Positions 22,364 to 33,024 of a DNA stretch of 64,000 bases are shown here, in pieces; within the stretch, counting starts at the first letter, position 1; the number at the start of each line of letters is the position of its first letter. Both the position numbers and the translations under genes were made by a program. The stretch is from Zingiber officinale (Eukaryota > Streptophyta > Magnoliopsida > Zingiberales > Zingiberaceae), in assembly GCF_018446385.1 (NCBI RefSeq), contig NC_056000.1, positions 48,640,722 through 48,704,721 on the forward strand, in the 5' to 3' direction. The notes beneath the pieces were generated by a model that saw only the letters and a list, made by a program, of their open reading frames with translations, was not told where the DNA came from and searched no databases.

Positions 22364-22753
22364 TTTTTGTAATTTGGCCGCTCGGCTAAATATGATCCCT
22401 TTTGTACTTAGGTCGCCCGGCCTGAGATTTTATTTTTAATGTAATGCTTTCCTTTCGCGCACTCTATCTTTTTGCACTTTGTCCTTTTGCCAATTAACAT
22501 GTTTGTTGCCCGCTCTCCTATTATCACACCTCTGGCATTTGAAAGACATTTTTGCGAAGTACTTGGCGATGCCCTTCCGCTCGGGCAAATATTCCGGACG
22601 TGTAACATTCCGCTTTGCTAACAAGGATCGCTCGCTATAAGCCGACAAGAACCTTTGGGCCCTGAGTCGAGCGGAATGTAGAGTCGGTCGAACGATATTG
22701 GCGGCGAACTCCTCGGACACTTGCAGCCTTTTTTTTTTCCCCCGCTCGGAATA

Positions 22754-22869
22754 TTTATAGACGCCGGCTCGTCTCTCGATATTTAACGTCGGAGCTCGAC
22801 GGTCTTTCGCTCGGACGTTTATAGACGCCGGCTCGTCTCTCGATATTTAACGTCGGAGCTCGACGGCCT
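22754..22869. repeat. 64-bp tandem duplication
   Basis: TTTATAGACGCCGGCTCGTC...GGAGCTCGACGG occurs at 22754 and again at 22818, almost identical. It lies in the non-coding gap (22364-22995) between the convergent 3' ends of the antisense gene and the integrase. The rest of this gap shows no ORF of note. Confidence 0.85.
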
Positions 22870-22995
22870 TTACAGCTAACTTCGACACTGCCGATTGGCA
22901 GAACCCTTGGCCATCCTTTGAATTAATTTTACTTCCTGCATTACAGGGACATGGACGACTAACATATACAAAAATTATTTACATTCGTGCACCTT

Positions 22996-24050
22996 TCACC
23001 CCGCTCGATAAGGCTGGAGATGATTTGCACTCCACGGTCGATCCAGCTGCCGCCCGTCTTCATCCTCCAAATAATAGACTCTCGAGTGAAGCTTTTCAAT
23101 AACCTTGAAGGGGCCTGCCCACGGTGCCTCCAGTTTGCCTACGTCGCCGACCGGCTTGACTTTCTTCCAGACAAGATCGCCGACCTGGAATGATCTGGGG
23201 ATTACACGACGGTTGTAATTTTGCTTCATCCGCTGCCGGTACACCATCAGCCGAACGGACGCCTTGGCTCGCTTCTCGTCGACCAAATCCAGTTCCATGT
23301 TCCTCCGTTCGGTGTTGTCATCATCATAGCTCTGGATTCGGATGGACTCGACGTCGACTTCAACCGGAACAACCGCCTCGCCGCCATACACCAAATGGAA
23401 CGGTGTGACGTCCGTCCTTTCCTTCGGAGTCGTTCGGATGGCCCATAAGACGCCCGACACCTCATCCGGCCAATTTCCTCCCAAATGGTCGAGCCGAGCG
23501 CGCAGAATACGAAAAATTTCCCGATTGACTACTTCGGCTTGACCGTTGCTTTGGGGATAAACCACGGACGTGAAGTGTTGCTCGATGCCGTAGCTTTTGC
23601 ACCAATCCTCTAGCACCTTCCCTGTGAATTGCCGCCCATTGTCGGAAACCAATCGGCAAGGGATGCCGAACCGACAGATGATGTGTTGCCAGATGAATTT
23701 TTTGACCATCTGTTCGGTGATCTTTGCCAGTGGCTCGGCCTCCACCCACTTGGAAAAATAATCGACCGCCACTAGCAAAAATTTCCTCTGCCCGGTTGCC
23801 ATCGGAAATGGACCGACAATATCCATTCCCCATTGATCGAACGGACATGAAACGGTTGATGCCTTCATTTCCTCGGCCGGTCGGTGGGAGAAGTTATGGT
23901 ACTTCTGGCACGAAAGGCACGTAGATACTGTCCGAGTGGCGTCTGCTTGTAAGGTCGGTCAAAAGTATCCGGCTAGCAGGATCTTCTTAGCTAGTGATCG
24001 TCCGTCCGGATGTCCTCCGCACGATCCTTGATGTACCTCTTGGAGGATGT
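22996..24050 (-). pseudogene. Tat-1 integrase (one nonsense codon)
   Basis: The zinc-binding part is visible as H...GGH (about 24040-24010) and CLSCQ (about 23910). The catalytic core has all three acidic residues: WGMDIVGP, VSDNGRQF and NGQAEVVNRE, with D-x59-D-x35-E spacing. The C-terminal part (FQVGDLVWKK...WAGPFKV.E) matches the SH3-like end of gypsy integrases. A TGA at 23959-23961 interrupts the sequence after LLAGYF where the family has Trp; the same frame then continues open to the stop at 22996. Separated from a functional enzyme by that one codon plus upstream damage. Confidence 0.88.
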
Positions 24051-25119
24051 AAGCCGAGTCTTCCGAGCTCACGCATTTCAACAGCGGGCGAGAGAAAGCC
24101 TTCTTATAAAGCTGATCGCCGATGAGTGTGAACCGACCGGCCCTCCTTCTTAACAGCTGGGCTTCGTTCCGGTCGGACGGTGTGGCTCCCGAGCGGAGGA
24201 ACTCTATGATGGGTGTCCGCCAGTCGCTTGGAAATGTGAGACCTTCCATCCGGTCGACGGGCGCCACCAATAGTACTTTTTCAATTGATTGCTGAATGGC
24301 GACTGACGTTATTGAGCTCGCGAGTTTGGCTAACTCATCGGCTGCTTGATTTTCTGCTCTGGGTATCTTCTGGACAATAACTTTTCTAAAATCAGCTTTG
24401 AGCTTCTCGAAGGCTTCAGCGTAGAGCTTGAGCCGAGCACTATTGATTTCGAAGGTACCAGAGAGTTGCTGAGCGGCCAACTGCGAATCCGAGTGAAGCG
24501 TTACCCGACCGGCTCCCACATGCCGAGCTGCGAGGGCCTCATACTCTGCTTCATTGTTGGTAGCTTTATAATCCAGCCGGACGGATAAGTGCATCTTCTC
24601 TTCTTGAGGGGAGAGTAACAATATTCCAATCCCGCTTCCGAGCCGAGTGGACGACCCATCCACATATATTCTCCACATAGCTTCCGGCTCCGGCCTTTGC
24701 ACCTCGGTTACAAAATCGGCCAAGGATTGCGCTTTGATCGCCGAGCGGGGCTGGTATTGGATATCAAATTCACTTAACTCCGTCGTCCATTTGATGAGTC
24801 GTCCGGATGCCTCTGGATTTAGTAGAACACGTCCGAGCGGGCTATTGATTTTGACAATGATAGTATGCGTCAGGAAATATGGACGAAGGCGCCGAGCGGC
24901 GAGGACCAGAGCGAAAGCTAGCTTTTCGAGCCCAGTGTAGCGAGATTCAGCATCTTTTAAAATGTGACTAAGGAAATATACAGGCTCCTCTCCGCTCGCC
25001 CTCACCAGTGCTGAGCCGATTACCTGCTCGGTCGAGGATAGATAAATACAGAGCGGCTCACCAATAGTCGGCTTGGCTAATTCAGATATGCCTTTAAATC
25101 TTCGAACGCCCGGTCGCAT
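24050..25119 (-). pseudogene. Tat-1 RNase H and second (archaeal-type) RNase H
   Basis: The first module (about 25040-24800, CIYLSSTEQVIGSALVR, LEKLAFALVLAARRLRPYF) is the usual gypsy RNase H but has lost its acidic catalytic residue at LYLS, as is common in Tat elements. The second module (about 24670-24330) has all expected acidic positions: YVDGSS, NNEAEYEAL, SDSQL and AADELAKL. This paired arrangement is the main evidence for the Tat lineage. A frameshift near 25080-25119 separates it from the RT frame: the upstream frame ends in ...DLKAYLN-stop while this frame carries the continuation SELAKP. Confidence 0.85.
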
Positions 25120-26050
25120 TCTTCGTCCCAGTGAAATTTTGTAGCCTTGCGCAAGATCTTGAAAAACGGAAGGCTCCGGTCGGCGGTTTTGGAGATGAAC
25201 CTGGACAGAGCGGTTATCCGACCGGTCAAACGCTGCACTTCCCTTGTATTTCTTGAAGGCGGCATATCTTGTAGAGCTTTCACCTTGCTGGGATTTGCAT
25301 CAATTCCCCGCTCGGTCACTATGTACCCCAGAAAGCGCCCTCCTTTTGCTCCGAACAGGCACTTCTGGGGATTTAGCTTGACTCCATATTTGCGCAGCGT
25401 TCGGAAGGTTTCCTTCATGTCTTTGAAGAGATCGGCCGCTCGGACGGACTTAATGAGAATGTCGTCCACATAAACGTCCACATAGACGTCGAGCATACAG
25501 ATTAATTCGCAGCCGGCCGTAGAGTCCACCAGCTGATCTATCCGGGGCAGAGGATAAAAATCTTTCGGGCAAACTTTGTTGAGATCCCGAAAATCTATGC
25601 ACACTCTCCACTTGTCGCCTGGTTTGGAGACTAACACTACGTTAGCCAACCAGCTCGGGAACTGCACCTCGCGTATATGGCCGGCCTCCAGAAGTTTTTC
25701 CACCTTCGCTCGGATGATGGAATTCTGCTCGGCGCTGAAGTCCCTTTTTCTTTGCTTTACTGGCCGTGCGTCCGGTCGGACATGTAGCTCGTGCTGCGCT
25801 ATGCTCGGTAAAATTCCGGGCAGCTCATGTGTCGACCAGACGAAGACATCATGATTTCTTTGGAGGCATTGGATCAGTTCTTCTTTCTGTTTCTCCTCCA
25901 GATCGGACGCTATAAAGGTTGTGGCCTCCGATCGGGTTGGGTGAATCTGCACTTCCTCTTTTTCTTCATAAATTAAAGAGGGTGGCTTTTCGGTGATGGC
26001 GTTTACCTCGATCCGGGGCGCCTTCCGAGCGGAATTGACCTCTGCTCGGA
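25077..26050 (-). pseudogene. Tat-1 reverse transcriptase with core deletion
   Basis: The N-terminal part is normal (LEAGHIREVQFPSWLANVV, GDKWRVCIDFRDLNKVCPKD). After the motif A sequence ICMLD the protein jumps straight to VYVDVYVDDILIKS, so only one or two residues separate the first catalytic Asp (residue 821) from the YVDD box (827-830). Gypsy RTs have about 70-75 residues there, including the GYHQ and PFGL..AP motifs. The loss is in frame (junction about 25475-25490), and a 12-bp near-repeat coding VYVD twice sits at the junction. The connection and thumb (LFGAKGGRFLGYIV) are present. Confidence 0.9.
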
Positions 26051-26560
26051 CCATCTCGATGTAGCATCGCCGAGCTGCTAGTTGATCTCCCCGTACTTCT
26101 CCCACTTTGTCCTCCACGGGGAACTTGATCTTCTGATGGAAGGTTGAGACGATCGCTCGGAATTCGCTGAGAGCCGGTCGTCCCAAAATGACGTTGTAGG
26201 ACGAGGGAGAGTCGACCACCACGAAGTTTGTTGTCCTTGTCCTCCTGAGCGACTCTTCTCCCAGCGAAGTAGCCAGCCGGATCTGTCTGGCCGGCCGAAC
26301 TTCGTTACCCGTAAACCCGTAGAGCGGAGTTGTCATGGGCAACAGCTCGGCCCGATAAATTTGCAGCTGATCGAACGCCTTCTTGAATATGATGTTGACT
26401 GAACTCTCTGTGTCAACAAATACGCGGTGAATAGTGTAATTGGCTATTACCGCTTTGATGAGCAGAGCATCGTCGTGGGGTACTTCAACTCCTTCCAAGT
26501 CCCTGGGCCCGAAACTAATTTCGGGTCCTTCTGCTCGTTCTCGGCTACAGCCGACCGCAT
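26050..26560 (-). pseudogene. Tat-1 aspartic protease with altered active site
   Basis: The active-site box reads FVDTESSVNIIF at residues 511-522 of the gag-pol frame. Retroviral-type proteases need D-T/S-G here; the Gly is Glu (codon 26406-26408, GAG). The second half (NVILGRPAL at about 26175) is conserved. The substitution should abolish activity. Confidence 0.8.
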
Positions 26561-27950
26561 GAATCTGGAGCTGCCGGACGCTCGCCTTTCTGGCTCGATT
26601 GGAGTCTCCTCCGGTCGGCCCACCAGCAATAACGTTGATCTCGCCTCGGGAAGTATTGCTTCTATTTTCCTCTTCCCGAGCGGCCAGTCGAGATCGTTCT
26701 CTGGACACCAGGCGATTCCCCTGCCTTGGAGAACGATGCCGATTGGGAGTTTGTGGCTGTCGCCTATCAGCTCGCGTCCGATTGGCTTCATTAGTTATCT
26801 GTCGCCTATCGACTGAGGGAGACCGTCGTCCGACATTCCGGGGCACGGGATGAGTCACGAAGGGAAGACTTCGGCAATCCCTTGTGTTGTGCGTATCTGT
26901 CCGGTGAAAGGAGCAGAACATCGGGGTCCATTTCTTCTTCGGTTTGGGCCGGGCGGCGGCTACCTCTTGCACGTGGGGCCTGGCATGGGGGGATCGGATT
27001 GCTTCGGCCCTTGGTCCTCTGGGCGGCTGATGTGTGACGTGTGATTTCCGCTCGGCCGGAGGAGCCCTCTCGGTTGGAGTTTCTTTTTTCCTAGCCGCTT
27101 GTGCCTCTTCCACGTTGATGTATTCGTTCGCCCGGTGTAGCATGTGATCATAGTCTCGGGGCGATTTTCGGATGAGCGATCGGAAGAAATCCCCATCCAC
27201 TAGGCCTTGTGTGAAGGCATTCATCATGGTTTCCGAGGTGGCCGTTGGAATGTCCATCGCCATTTGGTTGAACCGCTGGATGTAAGCTCGAAGCGATTCA
27301 CGGGCTTCTTGCTTGATGACGAACAGGCTCACGCTCGTTTTTTGATAGCGCCGACTGTTTGCAAAATGATGGAGGAAGGCCGTTCGGAAGTCCTTGAAGC
27401 TTGTGATGGATCCGTCCGGCAGCCTCCGGAACCATCGTTGAGCCGATCCCGAGAGAGTGGTAAGAAAAACTCGGCATTTTACTCCATCTGTGTATTGATG
27501 GAGAGTGGCTGTGTTATCGAACTTACCCAGATGATCATCCGGGTCGGTTGTCCCATTGTACTCGCCGATCGTCGGAGCCACGAAATGCTTGGGCAGAGGG
27601 TCTTGTAGAATAGCCTCCGAAAATTGGCGATTGATCCGCTCGGGAGATGCGTCCGCTCGGGGGGCTTTCCCTTTTCTGTTGTCTCGTCTTGGTATTTCAT
27701 CCGAAGATGATCCCCGCTCTCGATTAGTTGCTAAGGCTTCAGGAGGAGTGCGGAAGAGAGCCCGATGGAATGGCACTGTCGCTGGTGGTGCTTCCGCTCG
27801 GCCACCCGATGCTGACGTGGCTTGCTGCTCTGGCCGCTCGGCTGTTGCCTTCTGTTTTTGCTCCACAAGCTTGGCGGCCCTTATCTCGATCAGAGCGTCG
27901 AGTTCCTCGTTCGAAAGCGTCACCATGTGTTGTCGTCCAGCCTCGTCCAT
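26560..27950 (-). CDS. Tat-1 gag
   Basis: Starts at ATG 27950, about 45 bp after the PBS. Residues ~120-290 are a retrotransposon gag domain (FLTTLSGSAQRWFRRLPDGS, SFKDFRTAFLHHF, ESLRAYIQRFNQ). A Cys/His box CSFHRTDTHNTRDC at residues 346-359 is the degenerate zinc knuckle usual in this lineage. The N-terminal ~110 residues and the linker after the knuckle are Arg/Pro/Glu-rich. The frame runs on into protease without a stop, so gag and pol are one ORF. Confidence 0.85.
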
Positions 27951-27975
27951 TGTTCCCGTTCGGATGCAGGAGCGT

Positions 27976-27992
27976 TCCCACAGACGGCGCCA
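27976..27992 (-). other. Tat-1 primer binding site
   Basis: Minus strand TGGCGCCGTCTGTGGGA starts three bases inside the 5' LTR end. Its first nine bases fit the 3' end of tRNA-Asp, the primer proposed for several Tat and Athila elements; the following bases do not. The identical motif sits at 42027-42033 in Tat-2. Confidence 0.7.
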
Positions 27993-27995
27993 AAT

Positions 27996-28850
27996 TGATC
28001 CTGTCCGAATGCCGAATCAACGGACGCTGGGCACGTGGCGCTTCCGGCTGCTGGCGTGGATCTTCGACTGACGGCACAAAGCTCCGGCGAACCTGCACAG
28101 AAGTCGGGCCGGGAAGGGATTCCCGGCGGCGACCCTCCGACGCTCAAGTCAGGCGAAGCTCAAGAAAGAAACAGTGGCTTTAAAACTCGTAGACTGCGTA
28201 CCTCCGGCGAAGAATGAGGTCCTTTATATAGGGCAGTGAAGAAGTGAGTGTACACCTACCGAGGTGTACACGTGCCCATGGTCCATACTCCAGTAAGGAC
28301 TTGTCAGTGAACTTCCCTAACCCATACTGCTACAGTCTTAGCATGTCCTTGATGGGACAACAGAATCCCCTGTCACAAGATTTGGAGCATGACCCACATG
28401 TGAAACATACCTGCTGTCAGAAGAAGACGTTCCTTGTCCTTCTCCCCTTTGCTCCCAATCTGGCTTCCGGGCGGACAGCTCCCTCAACATCCGGCCGGAC
28501 ATATGCGATGGTTTACTTGGGGAGATCCTCCATCACGTGTTTTATGGGGACTATTAGCAGTGTTACCTTAGGGCTTTGGCCGAGCGTGAGGTCCGCTCGA
28601 CCCACGACCTTTTCCACTGAGCGCCGGAACCCTGATTTCGACAGGGCGCCTTTAACCATCAGCCGAATATCGTCCGGTCGGCAAGCCGATCGGACCCATC
28701 CCTCTCCGGGAGTTCGATTCCATCGGCCGGCCGGACGTCAGGTCGGGCCCGGCCCTCTCCGGCCGTTCGGTCGGACCCGACCCTCTCCGGCCGGATAACT
28801 GCCACCGTGACTTCCACAGGGCGGGGTCCCCTGTTCTTACTACCGAATCA
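27996..28850 (-). repeat. Tat-1 5' LTR (855 bp)
   Basis: Plus orientation TGATCCTGTCCG...ACTACCGAATCA. It contains a TTTATATAGGGC promoter-like motif (about 28220), shared by the other LTR. It lacks 16 bp present in the 3' LTR. Confidence 0.92.
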
Positions 28851-28855
28851 ATATA

Positions 28856-29605
28856 TATATATATATTTTTCTTTCATATCACTTCTCTTTTCTTATTTTC
28901 TCTCATCATATTTTCTCTCTTATCATTTTATCACATACTTTCTCTCTCCTTAATCTCTCCTATCACAATTTCTTTCCTCTTTTTTTCTCATTACACTTTC
29001 TCTCTCATTATACTTTTTCTCTCCTCAATCTCTTCCATTTCACTCTCTTCCTTTTTTTTCTCATCATACTTTCTCTCTTCTCAATCTCTCCCATCACAGT
29101 CCCTTTTCTTTTTTTTTTCTCATCACATTTTCACTTTCATCACACTTTTTCTCTCCTCAATCTCTTTTGTCACACTTCTTTTTTTCCTTAATACACTTTC
29201 TCTCTCATCATATTTTCTCCCTCATCATACTTTCTCTCTCCTCAATCTCTCCTATTACTCTCACTGTTTTTTTTCTTATAACACTTTTTCTCTCATCATA
29301 TTTTTTCTCTCACCAACTTTTTCTCTCCTCAGTCTCTTTCATCATACTCTTTCTCCTTATTTTTTCTCATTATATTTTCTCTCTCTTCATCCTCTCCCAT
29401 CATACTTTCTCTCACATCGTATTTTTTCTATCATCTTCTCTTATCATGTTCTCCCCTATCACACTCTCTTTTATCATTTTTTCTCATCACACTTTCTCTC
29501 TCTTCATTTTTTCATCACTCTTTCTCTCTCATCATTCTCTTTCATCATATTTTTCTCTCACATTAATTTTTCTCTCACACCTAATTTTTTCTCTTATTTT
29601 CCTTT
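28856..29605. repeat. Pyrimidine-rich degenerate tandem repeat (~750 bp)
   Basis: Repeats of the type TTTCTCTCTCATCATACTTT and CTCTCCTCAATCTCTCCCATC, units roughly 40-60 bases, nearly all C and T on the plus strand. It begins right beside the Tat-1 insertion point. The long ORF across it (29167-29607, almost all Ser/Leu/Phe/Ile) is an artefact of composition. Confidence 0.8.
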
Positions 29606-31140
29606 AATGGTAAAAAAGGAAATTTTGATTTATTCTGATAGAAAATATGCAACTAATCAAATATTACTTTTAAAAGTAATATCCATATTCATACTCATTC
29701 TCATTCTACAATAGATTTTCATTTTGATTTCTATTTCTAGGAAAGAATCACATGCTCCTGAGTCAATTCTATCAAATTAATAGATAATTTTTTTTAATTG
29801 ACGGTTGATTTAAAAATATTGGGCAGATGGATTATTCGTTACAAATACGTTCTGATTTCTTTTTATAGTTGATTTCTTCGAGTAGTTGATGAGAAATTCT
29901 ATAGGACTAAATCGATCCTTCTAGAATTAATTAATGTACACGGGATATACGATATCAACTAAAACGAATGATTTCATAAATTACTTGAGATCGAGTTTGG
30001 GTGGCAAAAGGTTATATACTGATCCTGTGTGCCTCACACGATTGTTCTCAGTCATTTGTATAGGGAGGGCAGGAATCTAGTAAATATTTAGTTATCAGAA
30101 ATTACCTCCAGACCTTTAATTGACAACGTCCAATGTAATAGCTGTCTGTCATGTGGGACTTTGAAATCGAGTACATTTGAGAATGCGAGAGATTAAGGAA
30201 ATATTTTATAAAGTTGGGTATTTAGGATTTTTAAAAAAATATTATTTTTTTTTATAAATTTATAATGTGTTTTAATTTCTTTAATTACCTTTTCTTTTAC
30301 AAGTATGTGTATAATTTATTCAAATCTTTATGAAGTCATATTTTTAAATTGGATTTAAAGTATTTGAATTAATTATTTATAAAAATAATAATTTATATGT
30401 TTTAATATATTTTAAAGATTCTATTAAAATAATCACTAAAAAAATAGCTCTTAAACATTGAGAAACAAATATTAATTCAAAGTTCAGGTTGATGATTTTT
30501 TTATAAATTTGCTCTACGTCTAAAAACAAATGTCGACCCTGCCTAATTCCATGGATTAATTTTAGGATAGATAGTTTGGTTCTATATTGACCCATCAAAT
30601 AAATCCAAGACAAATTGGCTCGTAACCCGATGGTTTAATACACCAAGATTTTGAGTACAGTAAGCGTTTGATAAATATGTTGCTGGATAATCGAACCTTG
30701 ACGTCGAGATTCAGTCATCGTGCCATTGACCATCTGCCGAAGTTCTTTTTAATTAATATTAAGTATTCTTTAAAATTTATGTTGACTAATGCTGGGGATA
30801 ATCCTATAAGGATGATTAATCTAATTCTATAAAAAATTTTTAACGACCACTAAGATAATTATAAAGTATTCATAGGGGACGTGATCCATCAACCTAATAT
30901 TTTTAGGTTAACTGCCTATTAAATAACATTATCTATTAATTTACCGATGTTGAGTTTCAATTCTTAATTTGTTAAATAAATGTTTAACAAATTGAAAAAG
31001 TACCATTGTACCTACCGTAGTGGGTGACCCATCACAGAAGTCATGCCTTAGTTTTTATTTTATTCTATTTTTATTTAGTCGGCATTATGTATCCAATTCT
31101 TTGAAATCATATCCTAATTTTTTTTTGGTAATCTAGGTAT
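29606..31140. other. AT-rich intergenic DNA between Tat-1 and Tat-2
   Basis: No recognisable gene. A block near 29890-30060 (GGACTAAATCGATCC, CACGGGATATACGATATC) might be an old LTR fragment, but no borders were found. Confidence 0.35.
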
Positions 31141-31145
31141 TCAAC

Positions 31146-32311
31146 TGATCCTATCCGAAAGTCGAGTTGACGGACGTTAGGGAGATGACGCTCACGTTGA
31201 CTGGAAGTAGACTGAAGACGACGAGGACCTCCAACGAGCTAAGCATGCGACCATAAGTCGTTAGTGTCGAGTCAGGGTGGAGTTCCCCGACGATGACCCT
31301 TCGACGCTCAAGTCAGTCACCGGTGACAAACGAATCAAGTAGAGAGTAGAAAAGAACAGCAGCGTAACTGTGGCTACAGTAGTCACGAATATATCTCTGT
31401 CAAAGTCTGGGGATTCTAATATAGGGATCTCGAGAGGCACATGCATGTTTCCCAAGGTGTGCATGCTTGTCATAGCATACCTGGAAAGGATGTGTCAGAA
31501 AAACGCGTCTGACGCCATACCTTAACAACCCAAGCATATCCCTAGCGTGATAGTGGAAGCTTCTATCGTACGATTCTCTGTCTGACCATGCTGTCGACCA
31601 CGCCGTTTGCCAGTAGCGCGAGTCCCTCGAAGGATGTCACTAGCCATTCCTTTTGTCCGTTACTGGGCCGAGCGGGGGAGCCGCTCGGCCAGCCTGCCGT
31701 CCGGTTGATATCGAGACCGGATCGAGTGGGATGTCCGCTCGACCAATGGTCTGCTATCTTGGCTCTGTCCTGTCGAGTGAGGGAGCCATACCTACTTGGT
31801 CGGGGATTAGGGATGTAAATGAATCAAACGGTTCGCGAGTTATTCGGAGCTCGATTCAATAAAAAGCTCGTTCGAGTTCATTCGTTTATCTTATCGAGCC
31901 GAGGTTGAGCTCAATTTCGAGCTCGACAGTTTTATCGAGTCGAGCTCGAGCTTAAGGATATTCGGCTCGTGAGCTCGCGAACATGTTCGTTTATAGGCTC
32001 GCGAGTCGAGCTCGAGCCTAATACTGTTCGGCTAGGTTCGGCTCATTTACATCTCTATCGGGGATGTGTCCGCTGTTCGACCGAGTGGGACGACCGCTCG
32101 GTCTCCGTTCCTCCATACTTGAGCCTTTTGAGCGTCGAAAGCTTGGTATTTGTCTGAGCTGTCGTAGTACCGGGTCAGGTACGCCCCGTTCCGATCGGGG
32201 AGGTAGGTCGCTCGATCGGACGAATTCTCGGGGCGTTGACCACCTTGACTTTGACCTTCCACGTGTCATTAACCCACCTCGAGGCGGGAACCCCTTCTTA
32301 CCGTCGGATCA
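31146..32311 (-). repeat. Tat-2 3' LTR with hAT MITE inserted
   Basis: Plus orientation TGATCCTATCCGAAAG...CCGTCGGATCA. Length is 1166 bp, which becomes 908 bp once the MITE (250 bp) and one copy of its 8-bp TSD are taken out. Followed by the PPT (minus GAGGGGAAGGCACG). Confidence 0.88.
31808..32057. mobile_element. hAT-type MITE, family 1, copy 1 (250 bp)
   Basis: Begins TAGGGATGTAAATGA and ends TCATTTACATCTCTA (one mismatch). The 8-bp TSD TCGGGGAT is at 31800-31807 and 32058-32065. The sister LTR at 42038-42945 is an empty site (TTGGTTGGGGATGTG near 42690), which proves the insertion. Interior is made of GAGCTCGAG/TTCGGCTCG-type repeats. Confidence 0.92.
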
Positions 32312-33024
32312 CGTGCCTTCCCCTCAAGTCTAGTCGAAGGAGGTTGAAAGTCCGACTGACTGGACAAGTAATCGAGTGATCGACTGGCCGATCGATCAGT
32401 ATGTTGGTTGGATCTCGATCAGGCTACGTAGAGCTGACCTTCTAGGCCACTCGACAACCTGAGGATTTGCATTGAGGAATTTCTCCTTGGCGTCTTTGGA
32501 TGGGCGCGACCTGTGCGGTCAATGCTGACGTCACCCGAATCTCCTCGGAATTCATGCAAATCACCCACATTAAGGTTGAGCGCGCGCCCACGCCTAATCA
32601 TGGCGCTCATTAAATGCCGGCCTGTGGGAGGGGTGCCACGTCTCGTCGCCACAGTCGCCGCACGTCCGAGGTGACAGCTGTTGATGTGACATTTGGCGGT
32701 TTGAATTCAGCGGCTGGATGTGTGCTCCGATTCCCGTGCCCTAGATCGGACGGCTCCGGTCGGCCGAGTCATTCTTTATAAAGCCTCCGCTTCCTCCTCC
32801 TCGCTCACTTTGCTGTTTCTTCCCCGCTTGTCGCCGACAATCTCTCTAGCGACTCGTGCTCCGTCGATCATCATGTTCCTTTAGCGGCGACTGCATTCAC
32901 CCTTCCCGTAAGCTTCGCCTTCTTGTCTGATCTTTCGTTGTTCTTTCCGCTTCTATAGCTTTCAGTTTTCTTTGTTTTCTGATTGTCTTCCCCGTCGAAC
33001 CTTCTGCTTTTTCGTTTTCCGACA

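Larger units (their letters stand above)
18625..28850 (-). mobile_element. Tat-1: near-complete Tat-like Ty3/gypsy retrotransposon (10.2 kb)
   Basis: On the minus strand the order is 5' LTR (27996-28850), PBS, gag, protease, reverse transcriptase, RNase H plus a second RNase H, integrase, an antisense spliced gene, PPT and 3' LTR (18625-19495). Pentamers ATATA flank both ends (18620-18624, 28851-28855); the surrounding AT repeat weakens this TSD slightly. The two RNase H modules and an extra 3' antisense gene fit the Tat lineage. gag-pol carries an in-frame deletion in RT, a frameshift, a nonsense codon and a protease active-site change, so this copy cannot move by itself. Confidence 0.9.

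Noticed and set aside
29167-29607. 146-codon Ser/Leu/Phe/Ile-rich ORF resembling a membrane protein
   Set aside because: It is the translation of a polypyrimidine tandem repeat.
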